Assembly (NCBI GenBank): GCA_031399315.1
Contig: JANNOS010000027.1
Span: forward strand, 1 to 27,260
Direction: 5' to 3'
DNA from: Methylotenera_A sp031399315
Lineage (GTDB): Bacteria; Pseudomonadota; Gammaproteobacteria; Burkholderiales; Methylophilaceae
Length of the DNA stretch: 27,260 nt
Made by a program: the position numbers and the translations under genes. Of the stretch, positions 7,649-16,229 are shown piece after piece (within the stretch, counting starts at the first letter, position 1; every line of letters starts with the position of its first letter). The notes beneath the pieces were generated by a model. That model was given only the letters and a program-made list of their open reading frames with translations, made no database searches and was not told the origin of the DNA.

Positions 7649-8264
7649 CGGCTTATACGCCGTTACACCCAATGAGCTGGCCACCAGTCTTTTGTGTAAA
7701 CAGGTCAATGCGGCTATACAGGGCGGCGCAAAAATAGTGCAGTATCGCAATAAGGCGGCTGATGCTGCCCTGCGGCTTATTCAGGCCAGCGCATTATTGG
7801 CATTGTGTCGCAGTTACAATGTGCCATTAGTGATTAATGATCATTTGGATTTATGCGCACAAATTGACGCGGATGGCTTGCATTTAGGTGCAACCGACAG
7901 TGACGTCGGCGCGGCAAGACGTCTATTGGGAGCTGATAAAATTATTGGCGCCTCTTGTTACAATCGGATTGATTTTGCAATTAAAGCTGAAGCAGCAGGC
8001 GCCAGCTATGTGGCTTTTGGGGCATGTTTTGGTTCGCAGACCAAGCCAGATGCGATTCATGCACCGCTTGCTTTGTTTGCGGAAGCAAAACAGAAAATCT
8101 CAATTCCTTTAGTTGCAATAGGCGGGATTAATTTAGACAACGCCGCGCAAGTGATTGCCGCTGGAGCAGATGCTGTTGCGATGGTAGGCGCATTATTTAA
8201 TGCAAACGACATGGTTAAGTCCAGCCAAGAATTTACAAATTTATTTAATACATCTTTTACTTAA
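7608..8264 (+). CDS. thiE: Thiamine-phosphate synthase
   Basis: This TIM-barrel enzyme of 218 residues (214 if started at ATG 7620) joins HMP-PP and thiazole phosphate to make thiamine monophosphate. Family motifs are clear in order: VQYRNKA, VINDH, DGLHLG, GASCYN, FGACFGSQTK, PLVAIGGI and VAMVGALF. The gene overlaps the 3' end of thiD by 41 bp (29 bp with the ATG at 7620), which implies translational coupling. Neither start has a convincing Shine-Dalgarno sequence. hemL begins only 5 bp after its stop, continuing the same run of genes. Confidence 0.94.
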   Translation: MSTRMKNHHPFNINGLYAVTPNELATSLLCKQVNAAIQGGAKIVQYRNKAADAALRLIQASALLALCRSYNVPLVINDHLDLCAQIDADGLHLGATDSDVGAARRLLGADKIIGASCYNRIDFAIKAEAAGASYVAFGACFGSQTKPDAIHAPLALFAEAKQKISIPLVAIGGINLDNAAQVIAAGADAVAMVGALFNANDMVKSSQEFTNLFNTSFT

Positions 8265-8269
8265 TATCA

Positions 8270-9583
8270 ATGACGACACCAAAAAACCCAATGACTTCAC
8301 AAAATAAAGTTCTATTCGATAAATCTTTAGCTCTAATCCCAGGCGGGGTTAATTCGCCCGTACGCGCTTTTCGTAGCGTGGGCGGCACGCCCGTCTTTTT
8401 CAAAAAAGGCTTGGGGTCAAAGCTGTGGGATGTGGACGGCAAAGAATACATTGACTACATCAATTCATGGGGGCCGATGATTGTTGGTCACGCGCACCCA
8501 GAGGTGATTGAGGCAGTACAAGCGGCTGCGGCGAATAGTTTAAGTTTTGGCGCACCGACTGGCTTAGAGCTTGAAATGGCTGAGTTAATCAATAAACTAG
8601 TACCGAGCATGGAGCAAGTGCGCTTAAACAGCAGTGGCACCGAGGCGACCATGAGTGCCATACGTACCGCTAGAGGGTTCACGGGGCGCGACAAAATTGT
8701 GAAGTTTGAAGGTTGTTACCACGGCCATTCCGATGGCCTGTTAGTAAAAGCGGGTTCTGGTTTATTAACGTTTGGCGAGCCAGATTCTGGTGGTGTACCA
8801 GCGAGCGTGGCCGCTCACACTTTAACGCTGGAATACAATAATACACAGCAACTTGAAGACCTTTTTAGCAACTCTGGGGACGAAATTGCCTGCGTGATTA
8901 TTGAGCCTGTTGTTGGCAATATGAATCTCATTGTGCCAAAAATGGAGTTTTTACAATCGTTGCGCGCACTTTGTACTAAACACGGCACAGTGTTGATTTT
9001 TGATGAAGTGATGACGGGCTTCCGCGTGGCTTTGGGCGGTGCGCAAGCGCTGTATAACATCAGACCTGATATGACGACGCTGGGTAAAGTGATTGGTGGC
9101 GGCTTGCCAGTGGGTGCGTTTGGTGGACGTAAAGACATTATGCAATGTTTAGCCCCTGTGGGTAAGGTATATCAAGCGGGTACGCTGTCGGGCAACCCTG
9201 TTGCGGTTTCGGCGGGTTTGGCGACTTTAAAATTGATTCAAGCAGAAGGTTTCCACGCCAAGCTTACTGCGCAAACTAAAAAGCTTATGGATGGCTTAAT
9301 ACTTACCGCAAAAAACTCCGGTGTAACTTTTAGTGCGCAAAATGTGGGTGGCATGTTTGGGTTGTATTTTAGTGACAATTGCCCTACAAGTTATGCAGAA
9401 ATTATGCAGAACAATAATAAAACACATTTTAATACGTTCTTTCACAGCATGCTTGATAGCGGCGTGTATCTTGGCCCTTCTGCCTTTGAGGCTGGTTTTG
9501 TTTCTGCAGCACACACAGATGCAGATATAGTATTTACCATTGAAGCGGCTAAAAAAGCATTTTCAAAATTACAAGCTATTTAA
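8270..9583 (+). CDS. hemL: Glutamate-1-semialdehyde 2,1-aminomutase
   Basis: This 437-residue PLP enzyme of the C5 tetrapyrrole pathway converts glutamate-1-semialdehyde to 5-aminolevulinate, the first committed haem precursor. It is very similar to E. coli HemL along its whole length: IPGGVNSPVRAF near the N-terminus, NSSGTEATMSAIR for cofactor phosphate binding, FDEVMTGFR with the PLP-contacting Asp, and Lys273 in LGKVIGGGLPVGAFGG as the Schiff-base lysine. The ATG at 8291 would give a length closer to E. coli; neither start has a strong ribosome site. It ends the thiD-thiE-hemL run, and its stop codon overlaps that of the convergent 78-codon gene. Confidence 0.96.
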   Translation: MTTPKNPMTSQNKVLFDKSLALIPGGVNSPVRAFRSVGGTPVFFKKGLGSKLWDVDGKEYIDYINSWGPMIVGHAHPEVIEAVQAAAANSLSFGAPTGLELEMAELINKLVPSMEQVRLNSSGTEATMSAIRTARGFTGRDKIVKFEGCYHGHSDGLLVKAGSGLLTFGEPDSGGVPASVAAHTLTLEYNNTQQLEDLFSNSGDEIACVIIEPVVGNMNLIVPKMEFLQSLRALCTKHGTVLIFDEVMTGFRVALGGAQALYNIRPDMTTLGKVIGGGLPVGAFGGRKDIMQCLAPVGKVYQAGTLSGNPVAVSAGLATLKLIQAEGFHAKLTAQTKKLMDGLILTAKNSGVTFSAQNVGGMFGLYFSDNCPTSYAEIMQNNNKTHFNTFFHSMLDSGVYLGPSAFEAGFVSAAHTDADIVFTIEAAKKAFSKLQAI

Positions 9584-9816
9584 TGTAAATGTTGCATGCT
9601 TTCGACACTGTTAGATGTATTTTGCACGTTTACCATGCGGTCTAGTCGTAGACTGGCTCTCATCAATACGTTTGCAATTTGCTGTATGTGTGCAGGTGCT
9701 ATGCGTAAAGAAATTGCACCAATTTCCAATTCAATCACATCACAGTTCTTACAATAAATCAGGCGCACACCAATGCCTTCAGCCAAAATTAATTTTTCGC
9801 AAGGGTCGTTTGTCAT
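9580..9816 (-). CDS. Small protein of unknown function with a CxxC motif, under a Fur box
   Basis: This 78-residue protein is not recognised. It has a Cys pair at C22 and C25 (YCKNC), another Cys at 6, and a His-Leu-His C-terminus, so metal binding is possible but unproven. The middle is predicted to be short strands (VIELEIGAISLRIA) followed by a helix rich in Ala, Leu and Arg. The case for a real gene is its control region. A good Shine-Dalgarno AAAGGAG lies just upstream of ATG 9816. A near-consensus promoter, TTGACA-17-TATCAT, and an overlapping Fur box lie within 60 bp. It converges with hemL, sharing stop-codon bases. An iron-starvation-induced small protein is the natural inference; its role is unknown. 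Confidence 0.75.
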   Translation of the reverse strand: MTNDPCEKLILAEGIGVRLIYCKNCDVIELEIGAISLRIAPAHIQQIANVLMRASLRLDRMVNVQNTSNSVESMQHLH

Positions 9817-9841
9817 GTATAAACTCCTTTATAGATTATTT

Positions 9842-9862
9842 AAATGATAATCATTCTCATTT
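9842..9862. promoter_or_regulatory. Fur box
   Basis: A 21-base palindrome is centred on 9852, with arms AAATGATAAT and ATTCTCATTT that match at nine of ten positions. It fits the 7-1-7 Fur model TGATAAT-N-ATTATCA with one mismatch. It overlaps the -10 and spacer of the minus-strand promoter, the classical position for iron-dependent repression. It ends 21 bp before the putative gltB -35, so an effect on gltB is possible but less likely. Confidence 0.85.
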
Positions 9863-9872
9863 AAATTGTCAA
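9844..9872 (-). promoter_or_regulatory. Sigma-70 promoter of the 78-codon gene
   Basis: Reading the minus strand, -35 TTGACA (9872-9867, perfect) and -10 TATCAT (9849-9844) are separated by 17 bases. The predicted transcript start is near 9837, leaving a leader of about 20 bases that contains AAAGGAG. The Fur box covers the -10 and most of the spacer. Confidence 0.8.
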
Positions 9873-9883
9873 TTAACTATTTG

Positions 9884-9912
9884 TTGAGTTTCGTGCGAGA
9901 GGTTTTTATATT
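9884..9912 (+). promoter_or_regulatory. Putative sigma-70 promoter of gltBD
   Basis: TTGAGT (9884-9889) and TATATT (9907-9912) are separated by 17 bases. This would give a leader of roughly 135 bases before the gltB ATG, containing a small GTAGC/GCTAC stem (9952-9971). The match is good but not perfect, and other starts nearer gltB cannot be excluded. Confidence 0.5.
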
Positions 9913-10052
9913 TAAATCTTGTGCATAACTGCGTAATTTTTTTGCATAAATGTAGCCTTTTGGCGCGCTACGTGATTGATATTGCATTGATTTAACGGTA
10001 ACATTGAAGGTTCCGCTATATGTTTTGTACATGAAATTATTAGGCAATAAAT

Positions 10053-13000
10053 ATGTCAATCACGAATTCAAATGAAATTAAAAGTAAGATTAAAAATCAC
10101 CCACCAAAAAATCAAGGGCTTTACGATAAACGTAACGAAAAAGACGCTTGTGGTGTTGGCTTTGTCGCGCACATCAAAGGCAAAAAAAGCCATGAAATAG
10201 TGCAGCAAGGCTTAACGCTTTTAACTAATTTAACGCATCGTGGCGCTACAGGGTATGACCCTAAATTGGGTGATGGCGCTGGGCTTTTAATGCAGATGCC
10301 GGATGCCTTTATGCGTGAAGAAGCCGCTAAGCTGAGCATCGATTTGCCTGAGATTGGTAAATACGCGGTTGGTAATTTGTTTTTGCCGCAAGATGCGAAA
10401 AACCGCACAGCTTGCGAGGCGATTATTAACAAGATTATTAGCGAAGAAAATCAAACGCTGCTTGGCTGGCGTGATGTGCCTGTGGATAACAGAAATATTG
10501 CTGATGCTGCGCGCGATGTAGAGCCTAGCATGCGCCAAGTGTTTGTTGGTAGCAAAGCGGCAGACCAAAACACATTTGAGCGCAAATGCTTCGTCATTCG
10601 TAAACGTATCGAGCATGCGGTGCGCGCCTTAAATTTAAAAGATAACGCAGCTTTTTATATACCCTCATTTTCAAGTAGAACGATAGTTTACAAGGGCATG
10701 CTGCTTGCCAACGAGGTGGGTATTTACTTTAAAGACTTGGCAGATAAAAGAGTAGTTTCTGCGCTTGCGCTTGTTCACCAACGTTTTTCTACAAACACTT
10801 TCCCAGCATGGGATTTAGCGCACCCCTTCCGCATGATTGCGCACAATGGCGAAATTAATACTGTGCAAGGTAACGTTAATTGGATGGCAGCGCGTCATGA
10901 GACGATGAAATCTGCAGTTATTGGCGAGGATTTAGATAAGCTTTGGCCGTTGATTGCTGAAGGCCAATCTGACTCAGCTTGTTTTGACAATTGTTTAGAG
11001 TTATTAGTAGCGGGCGGCTACAGCTTGCCCCATGCCATGATGCTATTGATTCCAGAAGCTTGGAATAATAATGCGCTAATGGATGAAGATAGGCGCGCAT
11101 TTTATGAGTATCATGCAGCGTTAATGGAGCCATGGGACGGTCCTGCTGCCGTAGCGTTTACGGATGGCAACATGATAGGCGCAACGCTAGATAGAAACGG
11201 GCTTAGACCAGCGCGATATTTAGTTACAGATGATGACATTGTGATGATGGCATCTGAGATGGGCGTATTGACCTTCCCACAAGAAAAAATTGTTAAAAAA
11301 TGGCGTTTACAGCCAGGCAAAATGTTGCTGATTGATATGCAACAAGGCCGCATTATTGATGATAATGAAGTAAAACAACAACTTGCTGCTGCAAAACCAT
11401 ACAGAAAATGGATTGAGGAATCACGATACTTATTGAGTGACTTGCCAGAAGTAGATAGTAAATTTGAATTAATTGAGCCTTTACTAGATACCCAGCAAAC
11501 CTTTGGTTACAGCCAAGAAGACATTAAGTTTGTTCTTCAGCCAATGCTAGCAACTGGTGAAGAGGGTGCAGGCTCAATGGGTAATGATGCGGCCTTGACG
11601 GTATTATCTAATAAGCCCAAATCACTTTATAACTATTTTAAACAGCTGTTTGCACAAGTTACCAACCCGCCAATAGATCCTATTCGCGAAGAGCTTGTCA
11701 TGTCTTTGGTCACATTTATTGGCCCCAAGCCAAACTTATTGGGTGTTGATGAAACTGTTCCGCTTTTTCGATTAGAAGCCAGCCAGCCAGTCCTAACCGA
11801 GGATGACTTGGCAAAGCTAAAAGTCATTGGGGCAACTTCACAGGGTGCCTATCGTTCAATGACCTTAGATATTACCTATGATGCGGGTGAAGGCAAACGA
11901 GGCATGAAAAATGCCATTGAAAAATTGTGCTATGCGGCTGAGCTGGCCGTGAAAGATAGATTTAATGTACTAATTTTGTCAGATCGCACAGTTTCAAAAA
12001 AACGAATCGCGATTCCTGCATTACTAGCTTGTTCTGCTACGCATGAATATTTAGTGAAAGCGGGATTACGCACAAGTACGGGCTTAGTAATAGACACGGG
12101 CTCGGCACGTGAAGTGCACCATTTTGCTTTATTAGCTGGTTATGGTGCAGAGGCGGTTTGCCCTTGGTTGGTATTCAAAACGATAGAAAGTATGCCAGGC
12201 GATAGTTATGTTGCAGGTAAAAACTTTGTAAAAGCAATTGGCAAGGGCTTATATAAAGTCATGTCAAAAATGGGTATTTCAACTTATCAATCCTATTGCG
12301 GTGCTCAAATTTTTGAAGCAATCGGCTTGAATTCAGCCTTTATAAACAAATATTTCACAGGTACCGTTACTCAAATAGAGGGTATTGGTATAGATGAAGT
12401 TGCTGAAGAAACTGTGCGTTTACATAATTTGGCATTTGGCGATGATCCTGTATTGGCTAATGCGCTTGAGGCTGGCGGCGAATATGCTTTCCGTGTACGT
12501 GGCGAAGAGCATATGTGGACGCCAGAATCTATCTCAAAACTTCAAAACGCAACACGTACCAACAAGGTAGATACCTATAAAGAATATGCAAAACTTATTA
12601 ATGATCAAGCGCGTCGCTACAAAACGCTACGTGGTTTATTTGAAATAAAAGCTGCGAATGCGCCTATTCCTTTAGACTCTGTTGAGTCCGCGAAAGAAAT
12701 TGTTAAACGTTTCGCAACGGGTGCAATGTCCTTAGGCTCTATTTCTACCGAAGCGCATGCAACACTTGCAATCGCTATGAATCGCATTGGTGGTAAATCG
12801 AACACAGGTGAAGGTGGTGAGGATGCGAAGCGCTTCGCTCCTGTCGCAATAGACACCACAATGGCCGATGTGATAGGCAAAAATGTGGTGTTTAGCGATA
12901 TTCCACTTAAAGCAGGCGATTCAATGCGCTCTCGCATTAAACAAGTGGCATCAGGTCGTTTTGGTGTAACTGCAGAATACTTAGCCAGTGCGGATCAAAT

Positions 13001-14696
13001 TCAAATTAAAATGGCACAAGGTGCAAAACCAGGCGAAGGCGGCCAATTACCAGGTCATAAAGTCTCGGAGTATATCGCTAAACTGCGTTTCTCAGTGCCA
13101 GGTGTAGGATTGATTTCACCGCCGCCGCACCATGATATTTACTCTATTGAAGATTTAGCACAGCTCATTCATGATTTGAAAAATGCAAATCCCAAAGCTT
13201 CTATTTCAGTTAAGTTAGTGTCAGAAACTGGCATTGGTACGGTTGCTGCAGGTGTTGCAAAAGCCAAATCGGATCACATCGTGGTTGCTGGTCACGATGG
13301 CGGCACAGGTGCATCGCCAGTGTCATCAATTAAGCATGCAGGGACGCCGTGGGAATTAGGCTTGGCCGAAACGCAACAAACGCTCGTGTTAAACCAACTG
13401 CGCGGCAGAGTAGTGGTGCAAGTTGATGGGCAAATTAAAACCGGCCGCGATGTGTTGATTGGTGCTCTGTTAGGGGCGGATGAATTTGGCTTTGCGACGG
13501 CGCCATTAGTGGTTGAAGGCTGTATTATGATGCGTAAATGTCATCTAAATACTTGTCCCGTAGGTGTTGCGACGCAAGATCCAATATTGCGCAAAAAATT
13601 TACAGGACAACCTGAGCATGTGGTGAATTTCTTCTTCTTTATTGCAGAAGAAGTACGCGAGTTGATGGCGTCTATAGGCATTGCAAAATTTGACGACTTA
13701 ATCGGCCGCTCAGATTTGTTAGACATGAAAGCTGGTATCGACCATTGGAAAATTCATGGCTTAGATTTTAGCAAGGTGTTCCACCAAGTAGATATGCCTA
13801 AAACTGTGGCGCGTAGGCATGTTGAAGAACAAGACCATAACTTAGTGAATGCGCTAGACAATAAACTGATTGAACTTGCAAAACCAGCATTAGAGAGCGG
13901 CAAAAAAGTAAGCATTGATATACCAATAACCAATACTAACCGTACGGTTGGTACGATGTTATCGAATCAAGTTGCGGTACGTTATGGTGCTACAGGTTTG
14001 CCAGATGACACGATACATGTGAATTTTACAGGCACGTCAGGCCAAAGCTTTTCTGCATTTTTAACTAAAGGTATCACCTTTAATCTAACCGGCGAAGGCA
14101 ATGACTATGTAGGTAAAGGTCTTTGTGGTGGTCGTATTATTATTAAGCCGCCCACTACTTTTAGAGGTGTTCCACATGAAAATATTATCATCGGTAATAC
14201 CGTGATGTATGGCGCAACCACAGGCGAAGCTTATTTTAATGGGGTGGCGGGCGAGCGTTTCTGTGTACGTAATTCTGGGGCATCTGCCGTGGTAGAAGGC
14301 GTTGGCAACCATGGCTGCGAATATATGACTGGCGGTACGGTTGTGGTTCTAGGCCTCACAGGCCAAAACTTTGCGGCAGGCATGAGCGGCGGCGTAGCGT
14401 ATGTCTATGACGAAGATGGCTTATTTGCCAAGCGTTGTAATATGAGCATGGTGGCACTTGAGAAAGTAGAAGTCGCTGAGGCAGACATTGGTAAAATTTT
14501 ACATTTAGACCAACCTGACGAATTGACGTTGAAAGGTTTGATTGAAAAACATGCCAACTACACGGGCAGTGAGCGTGCCAAAACCATGTTGGCAGATTGG
14601 GCAAATTACAGAACGAAGTTTGTGAAAGTAATGCCAAATGAATATAAGCGTGCGTTGATTGAACTCGCAGAAGATAAAGCATTAGTAGCGGCTTAA
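10053..14696 (+). CDS. gltB: Glutamate synthase (NADPH), large (alpha) subunit
   Basis: This 1547-residue iron-sulfur flavoprotein makes two glutamates from glutamine and 2-oxoglutarate, the GOGAT half of ammonium assimilation. Domains are complete. The class II amidotransferase starts at Cys33 (KDACGVGF), which would become the N-terminal nucleophile after removal of a 32-residue propeptide. A central domain follows, then the FMN/TIM-barrel synthase domain with GEGGEDAKRF and GHDGGTGASP. The 3Fe-4S cysteines are at 1157, 1163 and 1168 (KCHLNTCPVG). The C-terminal beta-helix has the repeated GxGxG pattern. Length is normal. The start ATG 10053 has a modest AGG about 10 bases upstream. gltD follows after 15 bp, so the two are an operon. 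Confidence 0.97.
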   Translation: MSITNSNEIKSKIKNHPPKNQGLYDKRNEKDACGVGFVAHIKGKKSHEIVQQGLTLLTNLTHRGATGYDPKLGDGAGLLMQMPDAFMREEAAKLSIDLPEIGKYAVGNLFLPQDAKNRTACEAIINKIISEENQTLLGWRDVPVDNRNIADAARDVEPSMRQVFVGSKAADQNTFERKCFVIRKRIEHAVRALNLKDNAAFYIPSFSSRTIVYKGMLLANEVGIYFKDLADKRVVSALALVHQRFSTNTFPAWDLAHPFRMIAHNGEINTVQGNVNWMAARHETMKSAVIGEDLDKLWPLIAEGQSDSACFDNCLELLVAGGYSLPHAMMLLIPEAWNNNALMDEDRRAFYEYHAALMEPWDGPAAVAFTDGNMIGATLDRNGLRPARYLVTDDDIVMMASEMGVLTFPQEKIVKKWRLQPGKMLLIDMQQGRIIDDNEVKQQLAAAKPYRKWIEESRYLLSDLPEVDSKFELIEPLLDTQQTFGYSQEDIKFVLQPMLATGEEGAGSMGNDAALTVLSNKPKSLYNYFKQLFAQVTNPPIDPIREELVMSLVTFIGPKPNLLGVDETVPLFRLEASQPVLTEDDLAKLKVIGATSQGAYRSMTLDITYDAGEGKRGMKNAIEKLCYAAELAVKDRFNVLILSDRTVSKKRIAIPALLACSATHEYLVKAGLRTSTGLVIDTGSAREVHHFALLAGYGAEAVCPWLVFKTIESMPGDSYVAGKNFVKAIGKGLYKVMSKMGISTYQSYCGAQIFEAIGLNSAFINKYFTGTVTQIEGIGIDEVAEETVRLHNLAFGDDPVLANALEAGGEYAFRVRGEEHMWTPESISKLQNATRTNKVDTYKEYAKLINDQARRYKTLRGLFEIKAANAPIPLDSVESAKEIVKRFATGAMSLGSISTEAHATLAIAMNRIGGKSNTGEGGEDAKRFAPVAIDTTMADVIGKNVVFSDIPLKAGDSMRSRIKQVASGRFGVTAEYLASADQIQIKMAQGAKPGEGGQLPGHKVSEYIAKLRFSVPGVGLISPPPHHDIYSIEDLAQLIHDLKNANPKASISVKLVSETGIGTVAAGVAKAKSDHIVVAGHDGGTGASPVSSIKHAGTPWELGLAETQQTLVLNQLRGRVVVQVDGQIKTGRDVLIGALLGADEFGFATAPLVVEGCIMMRKCHLNTCPVGVATQDPILRKKFTGQPEHVVNFFFFIAEEVRELMASIGIAKFDDLIGRSDLLDMKAGIDHWKIHGLDFSKVFHQVDMPKTVARRHVEEQDHNLVNALDNKLIELAKPALESGKKVSIDIPITNTNRTVGTMLSNQVAVRYGATGLPDDTIHVNFTGTSGQSFSAFLTKGITFNLTGEGNDYVGKGLCGGRIIIKPPTTFRGVPHENIIIGNTVMYGATTGEAYFNGVAGERFCVRNSGASAVVEGVGNHGCEYMTGGTVVVLGLTGQNFAAGMSGGVAYVYDEDGLFAKRCNMSMVALEKVEVAEADIGKILHLDQPDELTLKGLIEKHANYTGSERAKTMLADWANYRTKFVKVMPNEYKRALIELAEDKALVAA

Positions 14697-14711
14697 GGAA
14701 AGACTTTAAAT

Positions 14712-16139
14712 ATGGGTAAAGTAACTGGTTTTATGGAATACGAAAGACTGGCAGAAGCAAATCTGCCAGTGGTTGATCGTGTTAAAAATTACAAAGAATT
14801 TGTACTGCATTTAACGGATGACCAAGCCAAGCAGCAAGGTGCGCGCTGTATGGATTGTGGCATTCCGTTTTGCACCACAGGTTGCCCTGTCAACAATATC
14901 ATCCCCGATTTTAATGATTTGGTTTACCAGCAAGATTGGCGTAACGCGATTGACGTGTTGCATTCCACTAATAACTTCCCCGAGTTTACTGGTCGTATTT
15001 GCCCTGCCCCATGCGAGGCCGCCTGTACACTCAACATTAATAACGATGCAGTCGGCATTAAGTCGATCGAACACGCGATTATCGATAAGGCGTGGGAAAA
15101 TGACTGGGTAACACCACAAATTAACCCAATTAAAACTGGTAAAAAAATTGCGGTTGTTGGCTCAGGTCCAGCAGGTTTGGCTGTTGCGCAGCAATTGGCG
15201 CGCGCAGGCCACAGCCCAGTGGTTTTAGAAAAAAACAACCGCATTGGTGGCTTGTTGCGTTACGGCATTCCTGATTTCAAAATGGAAAAATCGCACATTG
15301 ATCGTCGCATGGCACAGATGGAAGCCGAAGGTGTCATTTTTTTGGTTAACCAAAATGTGGGGCAAAATGTTAAAGCAGAGGATGTATTAAGAGAATACGA
15401 TGCTGTGGTACTGGCGGGTGGTGCTGAATTTCCGCGTGATTTACCTGTGCTTGGCCGCGAGCTCGATGGCGTGATGTACGCTATGGATTTTTTGCCTGCA
15501 CAAAATAGAGTGGTGGCCGGCGACATAGTGCCTAATCAGGTGATGGCTACCAATAAGCATGTAATAGTGATTGGCGGCGGCGATACTGGCTCAGATTGCG
15601 TAGGTACCAGCAATCGCCATGGTGCTTTGAGCATTACACAGTTTGAGCTAATGCCACGTCCACCAGAAAAAGAAAATAAAGAGTTAGTTTGGCCAAACTG
15701 GCCACTTAAGTTACGTACCTCTAGCAGCCACGAAGAAGGCGCAGATCGAGATTGGTCAATTACCACCAAATACTTAAAAGGTGAAAATGGTAAAGTAACG
15801 CATTTAGTGGGCGCCAAAGTTGAGTGGAAAGACGGCAAAATGGTTGAAGTTGAGGGTTCAGAATTCACCATTCCTGCAGATTTAGTATTACTTGCCATGG
15901 GTTTTGTGTCACCCGTGCAAGCGGTATTAGATGCATTTGGCGTGGAAAAAGATGCGCGTGGCAATGCCAAAGCCACAACAGATGGCGAAGCTAGCTATAA
16001 AACCAATATCGACAAAGTGTTTGCAGCAGGCGATATGCGCCGTGGCCAATCTTTAGTGGTGTGGGCGATTCGAGAAGGTCGCCAAGCTGCGCGTGCTGTG
16101 GACGAATTTTTGATGGGCAGTTCAACATTACCTAGGTAA
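14712..16139 (+). CDS. gltD: Glutamate synthase (NADPH), small (beta) subunit
   Basis: This 475-residue FAD protein takes electrons from NADPH and passes them through 4Fe-4S clusters to the FMN of GltB. The N-terminal cluster cysteines are C46, C49, C54 and C58 (CMDCGIPFCTTGC), with a second set at C97, C101 and C105 (GRICPAPCEAAC). The FAD-binding GSGPAGLA and the NADPH-binding GGGDTGSD motifs follow in the expected order. The C-terminus has the FAD-contacting segment AAGDMRRGQSLVVWAIREGR. AAGGAAAG precedes ATG 14712. It directly follows gltB in the same operon. Glutamate synthase is important in methylotrophs that lack an assimilatory glutamate dehydrogenase, but that cannot be judged here. 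Confidence 0.97.
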   Translation: MGKVTGFMEYERLAEANLPVVDRVKNYKEFVLHLTDDQAKQQGARCMDCGIPFCTTGCPVNNIIPDFNDLVYQQDWRNAIDVLHSTNNFPEFTGRICPAPCEAACTLNINNDAVGIKSIEHAIIDKAWENDWVTPQINPIKTGKKIAVVGSGPAGLAVAQQLARAGHSPVVLEKNNRIGGLLRYGIPDFKMEKSHIDRRMAQMEAEGVIFLVNQNVGQNVKAEDVLREYDAVVLAGGAEFPRDLPVLGRELDGVMYAMDFLPAQNRVVAGDIVPNQVMATNKHVIVIGGGDTGSDCVGTSNRHGALSITQFELMPRPPEKENKELVWPNWPLKLRTSSSHEEGADRDWSITTKYLKGENGKVTHLVGAKVEWKDGKMVEVEGSEFTIPADLVLLAMGFVSPVQAVLDAFGVEKDARGNAKATTDGEASYKTNIDKVFAAGDMRRGQSLVVWAIREGRQAARAVDEFLMGSSTLPR

Positions 16140-16144
16140 ATCTA

Positions 16145-16224
16145 AGCCACAGAGAACACAGAGGTCACAGAGAAACCCAAATTTTTCAATGCCCATCTCG
16201 GTGTTCTCTGTGCACTCAGTGGCT
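16145..16224. repeat. Imperfect inverted repeat with a 9-bp tandem motif between gltD and hemE
   Basis: CACAGAG recurs three times at exact 9-bp steps (16148, 16157, 16166). CACAGAGAACAC (16148-16159) is perfectly complementary to GTGTTCTCTGTG (16201-16212), and AGCCAC (16145-16150) to GTGGCT (16219-16224). The element fills almost the whole 90-bp gap and ends 6 bp before the hemE start. Similar GCCACAGAGnACACAGAG-type repeats are familiar as dispersed intergenic elements in proteobacteria; copy number here is unknown. It could also stop or process the gltBD transcript. Confidence 0.65.
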
Positions 16225-16229
16225 AAAAA

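Noticed and set aside
9877..10059. A 60-codon minus-strand open frame between the Fur box and gltB
   Set aside because: It starts with TTG overlapping the gltB start, has no ribosome site, and covers the likely gltB promoter. No protein family is recognisable.
16148..16172. A CRISPR-like array from the regularly spaced CACAGAG motif
   Set aside because: The unit is only 9 bp with three copies and no spacers. It is part of an intergenic inverted repeat.
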